From: Acidithiobacillus sp. YTS05
Lineage (GTDB): Bacteria > Pseudomonadota > Gammaproteobacteria > Acidithiobacillales > Acidithiobacillaceae
NCBI RefSeq assembly: GCF_024396695.1
Contig: NZ_CP094359.1
Coordinates: 1,364,001 to 1,428,000, forward strand
Direction: 5' to 3'
DNA length: 64,000 nt
This document shows positions 10,361-19,037 of the stretch, one piece after another. Positions within the stretch are counted from its first letter, which is position 1, and each line of letters begins with the position of its first letter. The notes below the pieces were generated by a model. The model did no database searches. It saw only the letters and a program-made list of their open reading frames with translations, and was not told the DNA's origin. Both the position numbers and the translations under genes were made by a program.

Positions 10361-11392
10361 ATGCAGAATACAATTTATGGGCTGGATTTGGCAAAACGGG
10401 TGATGCAGTTGCACTGGGTAGATTGGGAGACGGGCGAGATTCATCGCAAGCAAGTGCGACGTGGCAAATTGCTCGAGTTCTTTGTGAACCGCGAGCCCGG
10501 CATTGTCGCCATGGAAGCTTGTGGTAGTGCCCACTACTGGGCGCGGGAACTGGGCAAGCTAGGGCACGAGGTGCGCTTGATCGCGGCGCAGTTTGTGCGC
10601 CCTTTCGTCAAGACCAACAAGACCGATGCGGCAGACGCAGCGGCGATCTGGGAAACTGTTCAGCGTCCTGGTATGCGCTTTGTCGCCGTCAAAAGCGAGG
10701 AGCAGCAGTCCGTTCTGGCCTTGCATCGCATGCGGGAACAGTTGGTCAAGATCCGGACCATGCAGGTGAATGAGATTCGGGGGCTGCTCTATGAATTTGG
10801 TATAGATCTTCCCCAAGGCCGCGAGAAAGGTCTCAAGGAGATCCCCGATGCTCTCTCGACGTTGGAGGACAGGCTATCGGCCGTGGCACTAGAGACCTTC
10901 CGGCGTCAGATCCAGCGGCTGGCAGAATTCGACAAAGACATAGCCGATATAGAGAAACGGCTGAGGCTATGGAAAAAGGACCAGGAAGCGGTGGCCCGTT
11001 TGATGGCGATCCCTGGCGTGGGGCTACTCACTGCCACAGCTATCGTGGCTACAGTAGGGGATATGAAGTCCTTTCGCTCTGGCCGGGAGTTCGCGTCGTT
11101 CTTGGGGTTGGTTCCACGGCAGACCGGTACTGGCGGGAAGATTCGCCTGTTGGGTATCAGCAAGCGCGGAGATACCTATCTCCGAACCCTATTGGCCCAT
11201 GGGGCGCGAGCCGTGGTGAATTGCCAGACCAGGGATCGAAATCCCTGGATCGACAAATTACGCTGTCGGCGGCCCCACAATGTGGTCGTCGTAGCACAAG
11301 CCAATAAAATGGCTCGAACGATCTGGGCGTTGCTGGCCAAAAACCGCCAGTATGACCCGAATTACAAGCCAATAGCGGTAGCCGTCGCATGA
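10361..11392 (+). CDS. IS110 family transposase (DEDD recombinase)
   Basis: A 343-residue transposase. The N-terminal RuvC-like DEDD domain shows GLDLAK (first Asp), a Glu in MEACGSAHYW and the Asp pair in TNKTDAADAAA. The C-terminal Transposase_20 domain has the helix-hairpin-helix MAIPGVGLLTATAI and the SFLGLVPRQ segment with the catalytic-serine region further on. The ATG at 10361 follows AAGGAGGACTCACG, a strong ribosome binding site; an in-frame ATG at 10322 lacks one. It appears intact, so the element may still be mobile. Confidence 0.92.
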   Translation: MQNTIYGLDLAKRVMQLHWVDWETGEIHRKQVRRGKLLEFFVNREPGIVAMEACGSAHYWARELGKLGHEVRLIAAQFVRPFVKTNKTDAADAAAIWETVQRPGMRFVAVKSEEQQSVLALHRMREQLVKIRTMQVNEIRGLLYEFGIDLPQGREKGLKEIPDALSTLEDRLSAVALETFRRQIQRLAEFDKDIADIEKRLRLWKKDQEAVARLMAIPGVGLLTATAIVATVGDMKSFRSGREFASFLGLVPRQTGTGGKIRLLGISKRGDTYLRTLLAHGARAVVNCQTRDRNPWIDKLRCRRPHNVVVVAQANKMARTIWALLAKNRQYDPNYKPIAVAVA

Positions 11393-11655
11393 TTACAGGA
11401 CGATAGTCGAATAGCATGTTTATAGTTTCACAGTTGCGCAGGTAGGCACGATTGATGGCGTAACAGGTCAGACCGGGGAAGGGAGAGCCTGGATCAATCT
11501 TGTCCCAAAAAAGGACGCAATAAAGATAAGGTCCCTTTCAGCGGATTTCATCAGGGCCAGCAGGAACCTCCTGCATAACAGGCCGGATATAAGGCAGCAC
11601 TTTGACCTCACCGTCATACATCGAACGTCGACTTGCTCAAATGGAGGCATCCATA
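11393..11655 (+). ncRNA. Candidate bridge-RNA region in the right end of the IS110-type element
   Basis: About 260 bases between the transposase stop and the right subterminal repeat have no convincing gene. IS1111-type elements are known to encode a structured bridge RNA from their right end that specifies target and donor DNA, so its presence here is expected from the family. I did not resolve the guide loops by eye and claim only the location. Confidence 0.35.
11643..11654 (-). repeat. Right subterminal inverted repeat of the IS110-type element
   Basis: GGAGGCATCCAT, exact reverse complement of 10231-10242. Confidence 0.75.
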
Positions 11656-11909
11656 TAAGAATTGGAAGGAGAGTTGAGTACACAGGCCAATTGCCCCGCC
11701 GGCGATTGCGTACTGCAATTTCAGGAGCAATGCTGCGCCGCCGGTCACCTCAATAGTGAGAGGCTGCAAGGTCTGCAAGAGGAAATCGCCGAGGAAATGC
11801 GCATAGCCCTCGCCGAAGCGCAGGCAGCAGCCGCGCCGAGCCTTACCGATGTGCAGGCAGTATTTCAGAAAAATCATCGCTTCGAGGACTTCTTTGGGAG
11901 GGGCGCGGC

Positions 11910-12902
11910 ATGACGGAGATGCTCTATTGGCAGGCCCTGAATCGCGCCTTGGACGAAGAGATGGCACAGGATGGAAACGTGTTTCTTTTGGGTGAGGATG
12001 TTGGCCTGTATAGCGGCACCTACCGTGTCAGCGAAGGGCTCCTGGCCAAATATGGCGAGTGGCGGGTACGCGATACCCCGATCTCGGAAAACAGCTTTAC
12101 CGGACTCGGTGTTGGTGCGGCGATGTTGGGACTGCGGCCGGTGGTGGAGATCATGACCATCAATTTCGCCCTCCTCGCCCTCGATGCCCTGATCAATATG
12201 GCCGCCAAGATTCCTTTCATGTCTGGCGGGCAGTTTGCCATGGGTTTGACGGTGCGAATGCCGGGCGGGGTCGCCAAACAGCTCGGGGCACAGCACTCGC
12301 AGCGCCTCGAACATACCCTGATGAATGTTCCCGGCCTGCGCATTCTCGTTCCCGCAACCCCTCAGGATGCCTACTGGCAACTTCGGCAGGCCATCCGCTC
12401 CGATGACCCGATCATCGTCCTTGAACACGAACTCCTGTATTTCCACAAAGGAGAAGTAGCGACGAATGCTACTCCGTTGCCCATACACGCCGCAGTGGTC
12501 CGGCGTCCGGGACGCGATCTAACTTGTATCGCCTATTCGCGCATGGTGGAAGTGGCCCTGGCGGCGGCGGAGGAGCTGGCAAGGGAGGGCATCGAAATGG
12601 AGGTCATCGACCTGCGCAGTCTCTCCCCCATCGACTGGGAGCCCTGTATACAGTCAGTTGGTAGGACCCATCGTGCCCTGGTTCTGGAAGAAGATTGCCG
12701 CTTTGCCGGTGCTGGCGCGGAAATCGCTGCGACCTTGCAAGAGCGCTGCTTCTATTTTCTGGACCACCCCATCCAGCGCACAGCCGGGCTCGATCTTCCC
12801 ACACCCTTTGCAGCGGAGCTGGAGGCCGCCACAATCCCCAATGTCGAGCGGACCTGTCGATCCGCCAGAGACCTTGTCCAAATGTCAGGAGCACCCGTAT
12901 GA
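11910..12902 (+). CDS. pdhB: Pyruvate dehydrogenase E1 beta subunit
   Basis: A 330-residue transketolase-like protein that pairs with E1alpha in the 2-oxoacid dehydrogenase complex. The family start is clear (LNRALDEEMAQDGNVFLLGE), followed by the pyrimidine-binding region (ENSFTGLGVGAAMLGLRPVV) and a C-terminal transketolase domain. The start overlaps the end of the interrupted pdhA remnant and the stop overlaps the E2 gene, so the operon structure is intact apart from the insertion, which may also have polar effects on this gene. Confidence 0.93.
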   Translation: MTEMLYWQALNRALDEEMAQDGNVFLLGEDVGLYSGTYRVSEGLLAKYGEWRVRDTPISENSFTGLGVGAAMLGLRPVVEIMTINFALLALDALINMAAKIPFMSGGQFAMGLTVRMPGGVAKQLGAQHSQRLEHTLMNVPGLRILVPATPQDAYWQLRQAIRSDDPIIVLEHELLYFHKGEVATNATPLPIHAAVVRRPGRDLTCIAYSRMVEVALAAAEELAREGIEMEVIDLRSLSPIDWEPCIQSVGRTHRALVLEEDCRFAGAGAEIAATLQERCFYFLDHPIQRTAGLDLPTPFAAELEAATIPNVERTCRSARDLVQMSGAPV

Positions 12903-14092
12903 AACAGGAAGTCATCATGCCCGTCCTGTCGGATACCATGCAGACAGGACGCCTGGTTCGCTGGAACAAGGCCGTCGGTGATGCGGTAAAAAAGGGAGAT
13001 GCCCTCGCCGAAGTGGAAACCGACAAGGCGATACTGGATGTCGAGGCCTTCCAGGATGGGTTCCTGGCGGGCCCCCTGGCGCCAGTGGATACGGACATCC
13101 CGGTGCGTTCGGTGATCGCCTGGCTGGTGGATAGTAAAGAGGATCTGGACGCAACCACTTCTGCAAGCAACACTGCAGCTTCTGGCTCTGTCGCCCCATC
13201 AGCCACCCCTGCTGCAACACCTGTCCCGAAAATATCTCAGGCAACGCCGCCACAAGCAGCCGCGCAAGAGTCGGTCCCTGTCGCACCTACCGAGCCATCC
13301 ACCCCGCGCGCAGCGGCAGATGGCGTTCTTGCCAGCCCCTATGCCCGTGCCCTGGCTCAGGAACTGGGTGTAGATCTGAATCTGTTGGGCACAGGTCCCA
13401 TCGACAGTCGTCGCGTACTTGCGACGGCACTGCGCGGCCCACTGCCAGATCTCAGTACCGGCCCTGATTACCAGATCGAGCGCCTCTCTGGTGTGCGGGC
13501 TGCGGCAGCTCGGAATATGCAGGATGCCGTGCAGACGCCAACCTTTCAGATTGGCGCACGCCTACCCCTCAGTGCACTGCAAACACAAGCCAAAGCTGCG
13601 AAGCTCAGCCTCACCCTCGTGCTGGCAAGGGCCTGCGCGCTGACGGTCGCGGAAGATCCCTGGTTCAACCATCTCTGGACCCCCCAGGGGCTGGCCAAAC
13701 GGGAACGGGTGGACGTGGCGATTGCCGTGGATACCGGTGACGCCCTGTTGACCCCGGTTCTGCGCGATGCGGCCCGACGTCCGCTCAAGGAGCTGGCAGA
13801 AGACTGGCGCATTCTGCTCGGCAAGATCAAAAAAGGTCGCTTGGCTCCGGAGGATTATCGCGGCGGTACCTTCTATCTTTCCAATCTTGGCGTCTTTGAC
13901 GTGGTGCACAACTTCGATGCCATCGTGCCCCTGGGTGCTGCAGCCATCCTGGCAGTAGCGGCAACCCAAGCCGATGGCAGCAGTGAATGTACCCTGAGTT
14001 GTGATCATCGGGTGATCTTTGGCGCCGATGCCGCCCGCTTCCTGCAACGTCTGCGCGAGCGCATCAGCACTACAGCCTGGCTGGATACATGA
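12899..14092 (+). CDS. pdhC: Dihydrolipoamide acyltransferase E2 component
   Basis: About 397 residues. The N-terminal lipoyl domain carries Lys43 in VETDKAILDVEA; an Ala/Pro/Ser-rich linker follows; a peripheral subunit-binding domain (SPYARALAQELGVDL) is next; then the catalytic domain. The usual catalytic motif His-Arg-x-x-Asp-Gly near the C-terminus reads DHRVIFGAD: His370 is present but the Asp position is Phe374. Either Asp377 is used or acyltransfer is altered. The ATG overlaps the pdhB stop. No E3 (lipoamide dehydrogenase) gene is in the window. Confidence 0.88.
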   Translation: MKQEVIMPVLSDTMQTGRLVRWNKAVGDAVKKGDALAEVETDKAILDVEAFQDGFLAGPLAPVDTDIPVRSVIAWLVDSKEDLDATTSASNTAASGSVAPSATPAATPVPKISQATPPQAAAQESVPVAPTEPSTPRAAADGVLASPYARALAQELGVDLNLLGTGPIDSRRVLATALRGPLPDLSTGPDYQIERLSGVRAAAARNMQDAVQTPTFQIGARLPLSALQTQAKAAKLSLTLVLARACALTVAEDPWFNHLWTPQGLAKRERVDVAIAVDTGDALLTPVLRDAARRPLKELAEDWRILLGKIKKGRLAPEDYRGGTFYLSNLGVFDVVHNFDAIVPLGAAAILAVAATQADGSSECTLSCDHRVIFGADAARFLQRLRERISTTAWLDT

Positions 14093-14101
14093 AGACTCCA
14101 C

Positions 14102-15268
14102 ATGGCTGAGCTGATTCTGGCCCTCAATGGCGGCTCATCTTCCCTCAAGTTCGCTCTGTACGAATATGCCGACGAGAGCGGGCAAAGGCTGGGAGAAGGC
14201 GCGATCGAGCGCATTGGTCAGAGTGTCGGTCGCCTGTGGTGGCGAGCGAAAAGCGCCAACATCGATCGCAATGCCGTTTTCCCTGATCATTCCAGCGCCC
14301 TACGCGCTCTGCTCGACTGTTTCCAGGAGCTGGGGGTGCAGCAACTCGCAGCGATTGGGCACCGCGTCGTTTCCGGCGGCCCAGACTTGCGCGAGCACTG
14401 CCGCATCGATGCCCTGGTATTGCAAACCCTCCGGGCCTCTTTGCGTTTTGCCCCTCTGCATCTTCCTGCCGAGATTGCCGTCATGGATGCCGCCAAGCAG
14501 CGCTGGCCGCAAACCCCGCAGTTCGCCTGCTTCGATACCACCTTTCACCGCAGTATTCCAGAACTGGCGGCGCGCTATCCCCTGCCCCGCAATCTGTGGC
14601 AGGAAGGGGTACGGAAATATGGTTTCCATGGACTCTCTTATGAATACATCTGCACCCAAATTCCGAACAGCGGACGGAGCATCATCGCGCATCTGGGGAA
14701 TGGTGCCAGTCTGGCGGCAGTGCGGGACGGCGTCTGCGTGGATACCAGCATGGGGCTCAGCCCCACGGGCGGCGTGGTCATGGGCACCCGTTGCGGTGAT
14801 CTCGACCCCGGGGTGCTTCTTTTTCTGCTCGAGGAAAAGGGCTATACCGCCAACCAGCTCGAACGGGTCCTGAACCATCTCTCCGGTTTGCTTGGTCTGT
14901 CCGGCATCAGTGGCGACATGCAGGTGCTGCTGGCGGCCCGGAACAACGAGCCACAAGCCGCCTTTGCCATCGATGCCTTGGCCTACAGTGTGCGCAAGAT
15001 GATCGGCAGTTTTCTGGCGGTTTTGGGAGGTGTGGATCGCTTGGTCTTTACGGGCGGAATCGGCGAACATGCCGATCTGGTACGCGAGCTGATCTGCGCC
15101 CCCCTCTCCAGCCTGGGATTCGTCCTGGATAGCGCCGCCAATCAGGCCGGGCAGAGACGAATCTCCCAGAGCGACAGCCCGATAGAGATACTTTGCATTC
15201 CCACCGACGAAGACCGCATGATTGCCGCGCATAGCTATCGCCTTCTGCACCAGGCGCCTGATTCCTGA
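14102..15268 (+). CDS. ackA: Acetate kinase
   Basis: A 388-residue ASKHA-fold kinase interconverting acetate plus ATP with acetyl phosphate. Family signatures are visible: LALNGGSSSLKFALY at the N-terminus, the CFDTTFHRSIPELA segment, RKYGFHGLSYEYI, the phosphate-binding region with SMGLSPTGG, and FTGGIGEHADLVRE near the C-terminus. It starts 9 bases after the E2 stop. No phosphotransacetylase lies nearby, so how acetyl-CoA and acetyl phosphate are linked here is not shown. Confidence 0.94.
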   Translation: MAELILALNGGSSSLKFALYEYADESGQRLGEGAIERIGQSVGRLWWRAKSANIDRNAVFPDHSSALRALLDCFQELGVQQLAAIGHRVVSGGPDLREHCRIDALVLQTLRASLRFAPLHLPAEIAVMDAAKQRWPQTPQFACFDTTFHRSIPELAARYPLPRNLWQEGVRKYGFHGLSYEYICTQIPNSGRSIIAHLGNGASLAAVRDGVCVDTSMGLSPTGGVVMGTRCGDLDPGVLLFLLEEKGYTANQLERVLNHLSGLLGLSGISGDMQVLLAARNNEPQAAFAIDALAYSVRKMIGSFLAVLGGVDRLVFTGGIGEHADLVRELICAPLSSLGFVLDSAANQAGQRRISQSDSPIEILCIPTDEDRMIAAHSYRLLHQAPDS

Positions 15269-15330
15269 GAACTACAAGGCGAAGTATAGACAAATCCAGG
15301 CTTTCACTGCGTACTGGACGGGAGCCAGCC

Positions 15331-15358
15331 TTGCTTTGTCTGGGAATTTTGCTATTAT
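15331..15358 (+). promoter_or_regulatory. Probable sigma-70 promoter of tRNA-Lys
   Basis: TTGCTT at 15331 and TATTAT at 15353 are separated by 16 bases, and the tRNA begins 10 bases after the -10 box. Confidence 0.5.
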
Positions 15359-15368
15359 CCTGCAGATC

Positions 15369-15444
<76 letters not shown>

Positions 15445-15451
15445 TTAAAAC

Positions 15452-15480
15452 AGGCACTTAGCGTGAATTGCTGGGTGCCT
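15452..15480 (+). terminator. Intrinsic terminator after tRNA-Lys
   Basis: AGGCACTTAGC pairs with GCTGGGTGCCT (two G-U pairs) around a 7-base loop and is followed by TTTGTTTTT. Related hairpins with the same AGGCAC/GTGCCT base follow the other two attachment copies. Confidence 0.75.
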
Positions 15481-15489
15481 TTTGTTTTT

Positions 15490-15509
15490 CATCCAACTTA
15501 TATCCAACC
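15490..15509 (+). repeat. Left arm-type repeat of element 1
   Basis: CATCCAACTTATATCCAACC, matching 48495-48514 at 19 of 20 bases; each copy holds two ATCCAAC units. Probably integrase arm-binding sites. Confidence 0.65.
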
Positions 15510-15595
15510 TCAGAGGAAAAACGCGCTATCCGGGTAGGCGTGGTGTAGGGATCTCCGCTGGCTGCAAACGCAGGATGATGGACTGCTACTCCGCG

Positions 15596-18500
15596 TTATG
15601 AAGGGATGGCATTCCGATAAGCATGGATTTTGAACCCCTCAGGTACGGGCTTGAATGGATCATCTTTATCAGGCCAACGATTAGCCCGACTTTGGAATTC
15701 CCGCAGTTTTTGGATATCCAGATTGACCACTACCACGTGCTCGTTCTCGCCGCCGCGTAACCGACAGACGTCCCGCTTGTGATTGGTCTTTTCGGGTACT
15801 CGCACACGGCTGTCGCCAAATCGCCTGTTGTTGACCAAGGCCACATAGGCATGAACGTCCAAGCTGGCGGACTCTACCAGCGCGGAGAATGTCTCAAGGT
15901 CTTGATTCCAGGACAGGACCATCATGCAGTCTACCGCTCCTTGAAAATTCAGTCGGTGCTGAACATTCTGGAGCTCGGAGCAGACCAGTACGCCAAAGGC
16001 AAAACCTTTGTGGAGGTAAACAGGCTTGGCGTTGCGATCCCCAGGGAATAAGGTCCAGTGCTTACCGAAATCCCTCTGCAAAAGGAAATCTTCCCCTGGG
16101 GCCGGCAGCGTCTTGGGCTGGTGTACCCGGACAAATGCGGGGAAACCAAGGCGATCATCGGCAAGAACGAGAACGGCCTCACTGTGAATGGTGGATTCCG
16201 CGATATGATAGTCCAGACCAGCAATTAGACTGATTCCTGACTCCCGGAGCAGACTAGTGACGGTGCCAAGCCACCGTTCGGGCAAAGATAATTCCGGCAA
16301 CAGTAGATGTGTGGGCCTAGGACTTGCCTTAATAGCCTGATTCACCACATCCTCAATTCTCTTATACCGTGACCTCGACAAGTCTGACCGGCCACTAGCA
16401 GCCGCTTTCCAAGTGTCATCCGAGGTCAACAGACTGCTGATGCCAAGCAACACCGGCTTATGACGCTCGCCATCCAGGATGGCCAGCTTGATGTCATTCG
16501 GGTCGGCTTCACCGAGCTCCTGCGCAGCAGGTTCAAGAAGCGATTCCCAGACCCAGACTCCCCGAATCGCCCGCACATAGCGTGCCCAATTCCCAGTTGG
16601 AGTCTTCTTGTCGCGATCTTTGCCGAGGAAAACACAGTCATGAGGTAGGAAGAGAGAAACCTCTTCTGTCGAATAAGGGCGCGTGGGAAACAAATAAGGC
16701 AAGAATGAAATGGTCTCGCCCTTTGTCGCCGATCGCCCTGCTCTGGGATGCACTCGGAATGTGCTCAGATCGCCGCTATTTGCCGATCTCTGAAGGAAGT
16801 CAGAGAGGTCCTCCAGACGATCGTAACAAGTGGCAATCTGCTCCTCGCCACTAATTACTTTGCGCTGACGAATCGCATCCCTACGCAGATGATCCTTGTA
16901 AGCAGTCTTCGCCCAATCAGCTTCGCGAATTGCGAGTGATACCCCTTCCAAGTCCTCTTCCGTGCCCTGCAAGCCGACAGCCACACACAATTCGAGAGCG
17001 ACCTTAGGCAAGGGCTGCATACCACCCCTCCGCTTTCCCCAGCTCAGCGACCTAGAGATGGCGTCTGCAGCAGATTTCCTCACGCCATCTCGGACGGACT
17101 CCCATTCGGCCTGCAGGCCTCTTTCTAGTGCTGTGTCATGTCCGTTCACACGGATAAATCTCTTTTCTGTTGCCTTCTCAACCTCTGTCAGAGAGGCCAA
17201 CGCCGCATCAAACAGGCGTTTTGCATCTGGCCAGTCTTTCAACGCCACGGCTAGCGATAGCAAGCGCGGCAGGTAATCCAAGTGATCAAAAATCTTGTCC
17301 GGTCGAAGAATGTGACTAAAGGCGAATTGGTAAAACTTGCCGCGTTCATCCTTCCAGTCATCTGGACGCAAGTCCCGCGAAAGCGTCTCCACGGCACGCA
17401 ACAAAACAGACCACCCCAGCCGCCTGACGGACAAGCCGTCAGCTCTGCGCAAGGTGTCTGCTTCTTCGGATGCCTGCCCTGCCGCAGCTAATACCTTGGC
17501 GGCAGCCATGGACTCCAGATTATCAGGATTTGGCATCATGCGGCGTTCGCTCGACACGCTCCGAATCTGGGACTCAATGCTATCCAGCAAATCTAGACCG
17601 CCTTGTCCCTCCAGAAAGAAGACCTTCTGCTTGGACTGTTGCAGCAACAGCGTGGTCTCGCCTTGATAGGCTCCCGGCAATTCCAGATAGATCTTCTCCT
17701 CTTGACCTTTTCGCGGCGGGGGGAAGCTCGACGTCCGTTTGGCGATAAACTTCTGCAATTGTGGAAAATCAACCACATCCCCTGGATCGCGCAGCACAAT
17801 GAAAATATCGTCCACATATCTGCCGTAGTAGACAGGGCTTAGTTGTTGCTCAATTTCACGGTCTAGACCAATCAGCAGGGCATTCGATACCACGCGGGAA
17901 ATTGAGAGACCAATAGGCAAGCCGCCAACAAGTGGCACGTCCGCCTTTTCGGGCTTGCACCCCAGTTCGACAAGCTTTGCCAAAGCCCGGTCGGACCAAG
18001 CCACAAGGGTATCTGCAAAAGCGGTGGTAAACGCCATTTCCCATGGCGTCAATTCGATCTTGGCACAATCATAGAAACACTTCTCCTTCATGAACGCTGG
18101 TGCAATCCGATGGTAGTAACTGGTCAAGTCCATCGTGATGGCAATAACAGATTTTTCGGCCTCCAGTTCTTCGCGGATTGCCTTGAGACCCCGTTCCCGC
18201 CATTGCCGATACGGGGCGAAATATGGGCGGAACGACCCGATCGCCTCGGTGTGATAGGGGCCGAGTGTTCCTTCAGGTGAGCCTGGCTCAGGGCGATACC
18301 TCCGTAAACGAGAGCCATAAGCCGATTTGGTCAATGCAGCATCAAACTTGTGTCCGACCAGGTTGATCCAAAGCGCGGACAGGACGTGCATTTCCACCGG
18401 GAAGTCACCAACCAAACGGAATTCCGGTGTCAGGTCATGCGTGACATATAGGTGCTGGAAGGCCCGGTCAGGGTTGGAGAAAAACCCGTGCCCATTAGGT

Positions 18501-18772
18501 ATTTTCTTGTCCGTTTTGGGCTTGGCAGACAACTTCTTTGCGACTAGGCGAGGCTCGCCCAGGTGTTCTGTAAGCACATCGATAATCTGGCCGGCCTGGA
18601 GACGCTCCAGCAAGCCCGTCAACCTTGTTGGCAGGGTTGATTCGTAATCGACGAACTCGCGGGCAACAAAGAGTGAGCGTTCAAAATAGCAATCTGCCTT
18701 TGCCTTCCTGAAGGCATAAAACAGTTCGGTTAAAGATAAGTCGGACCAGGACTCAATGTTGGGCTGTGCCAT
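15596..18772 (-). CDS. Defence-associated reverse transcriptase fused to a nitrilase domain (DRT type 1)
   Basis: A 1058-residue protein. The N-terminal reverse transcriptase has MDLTSYYHRI (first catalytic Asp215), GLPIGLSISR (284-293) and the YVDD box at 319-322. The C-terminal domain is nitrilase-like, with a readable triad: Glu827 in LLPELSLP, Lys887 in HQPKTLP and Cys931 in FGVLVCSEL. RT-nitrilase fusions are the UG1 class, known as DRT type 1 anti-phage systems. The ATG at 18772 follows GATGGAGATAGT. It is the last gene of a minus-strand run that includes the methyltransferase module; a DUF2130 remnant lies between. All catalytic residues look intact. Confidence 0.9.
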   Translation of the reverse strand: MAQPNIESWSDLSLTELFYAFRKAKADCYFERSLFVAREFVDYESTLPTRLTGLLERLQAGQIIDVLTEHLGEPRLVAKKLSAKPKTDKKIPNGHGFFSNPDRAFQHLYVTHDLTPEFRLVGDFPVEMHVLSALWINLVGHKFDAALTKSAYGSRLRRYRPEPGSPEGTLGPYHTEAIGSFRPYFAPYRQWRERGLKAIREELEAEKSVIAITMDLTSYYHRIAPAFMKEKCFYDCAKIELTPWEMAFTTAFADTLVAWSDRALAKLVELGCKPEKADVPLVGGLPIGLSISRVVSNALLIGLDREIEQQLSPVYYGRYVDDIFIVLRDPGDVVDFPQLQKFIAKRTSSFPPPRKGQEEKIYLELPGAYQGETTLLLQQSKQKVFFLEGQGGLDLLDSIESQIRSVSSERRMMPNPDNLESMAAAKVLAAAGQASEEADTLRRADGLSVRRLGWSVLLRAVETLSRDLRPDDWKDERGKFYQFAFSHILRPDKIFDHLDYLPRLLSLAVALKDWPDAKRLFDAALASLTEVEKATEKRFIRVNGHDTALERGLQAEWESVRDGVRKSAADAISRSLSWGKRRGGMQPLPKVALELCVAVGLQGTEEDLEGVSLAIREADWAKTAYKDHLRRDAIRQRKVISGEEQIATCYDRLEDLSDFLQRSANSGDLSTFRVHPRAGRSATKGETISFLPYLFPTRPYSTEEVSLFLPHDCVFLGKDRDKKTPTGNWARYVRAIRGVWVWESLLEPAAQELGEADPNDIKLAILDGERHKPVLLGISSLLTSDDTWKAAASGRSDLSRSRYKRIEDVVNQAIKASPRPTHLLLPELSLPERWLGTVTSLLRESGISLIAGLDYHIAESTIHSEAVLVLADDRLGFPAFVRVHQPKTLPAPGEDFLLQRDFGKHWTLFPGDRNAKPVYLHKGFAFGVLVCSELQNVQHRLNFQGAVDCMMVLSWNQDLETFSALVESASLDVHAYVALVNNRRFGDSRVRVPEKTNHKRDVCRLRGGENEHVVVVNLDIQKLREFQSRANRWPDKDDPFKPVPEGFKIHAYRNAIPS

Positions 18773-18783
18773 ACTATCTCCAT

Positions 18784-19008
18784 CTACCCTAGAAAAATCA
18801 TTCGAGCCCCTAAAACACCCAACATGGCATTACCACCAGAACCGCGTACTCGAAGATTTTTGTCCGGCACCAATCGATAAAGGCGAAGGCAAGATGTTTC
18901 CACCTGCTTGTTGAATTCCTTGTCGCGAACCTGGCGCAGGATCTCGGCGTAGCCAGATTCATCGACCTGAAAGGCCGTATGGCAGTGGGGGCAGACGATT
19001 TCGGGCAT
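18784..19008 (-). pseudogene. Truncated N-terminus of a DUF2130-family protein
   Basis: The first 38 or so codons (MPEIVCPHCHTAFQVDESGY, then a QVRDKEF-type segment) match the zinc-ribbon-like start of DUF2130 proteins, which are normally over 400 residues with a coiled coil. Homology stops near 18895 and the frame runs on through unrelated sequence to 18784. The long domain is missing, so this is a deletion remnant. The break lies at the junction between the GIY-YIG gene and the RT gene. Confidence 0.6.
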
Positions 19009-19037
19009 GGCGTGGCTCCTTTGCGGATGTGGGTGAG

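Larger units (their letters stand above)
10222..11712 (+). mobile_element. IS110-family (IS1111-like) insertion sequence inside pdhA
   Basis: The limits are estimated from where pdhA coding homology stops and resumes; the right end could be as early as about 11657. It contains one transposase gene, a short left non-coding end and a longer right non-coding end of about 260 bases. A perfect 12-base inverted repeat (ATGGATGCCTCC at 10231 and its complement at 11643) lies inside the ends. Subterminal inverted repeats and a long right end are features of the IS1111 subgroup. No target duplication is obvious, as expected for this family. Confidence 0.75.
9430..11913 (+). pseudogene. pdhA: Pyruvate dehydrogenase E1 alpha subunit, interrupted by an insertion sequence
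   Basis: The 5' piece (9430 to about 10221) encodes the thiamine-diphosphate-binding half with the TPP motif GDGAVNQGTFHESLNMAALW, up to RQDPI. The reading then runs into the insertion sequence and stops at 10278, giving a 282-residue product with about 18 foreign residues. The 3' piece resumes near 11713 (LQFQEQCCAAGHL) and ends at 11913, overlapping the pdhB start. Alignment of DPI with the LQFQEQ helix suggests the two parts were once contiguous. Unless the truncated product still assembles with E1beta, this copy of the complex should be inactive. Confidence 0.8.

Noticed and set aside
15596..18772. Group II intron or retron reverse transcriptase
   Set aside because: The C-terminal domain is a nitrilase with a full triad, and there is no maturase domain or visible intron structure; it fits the RT-nitrilase defence class.
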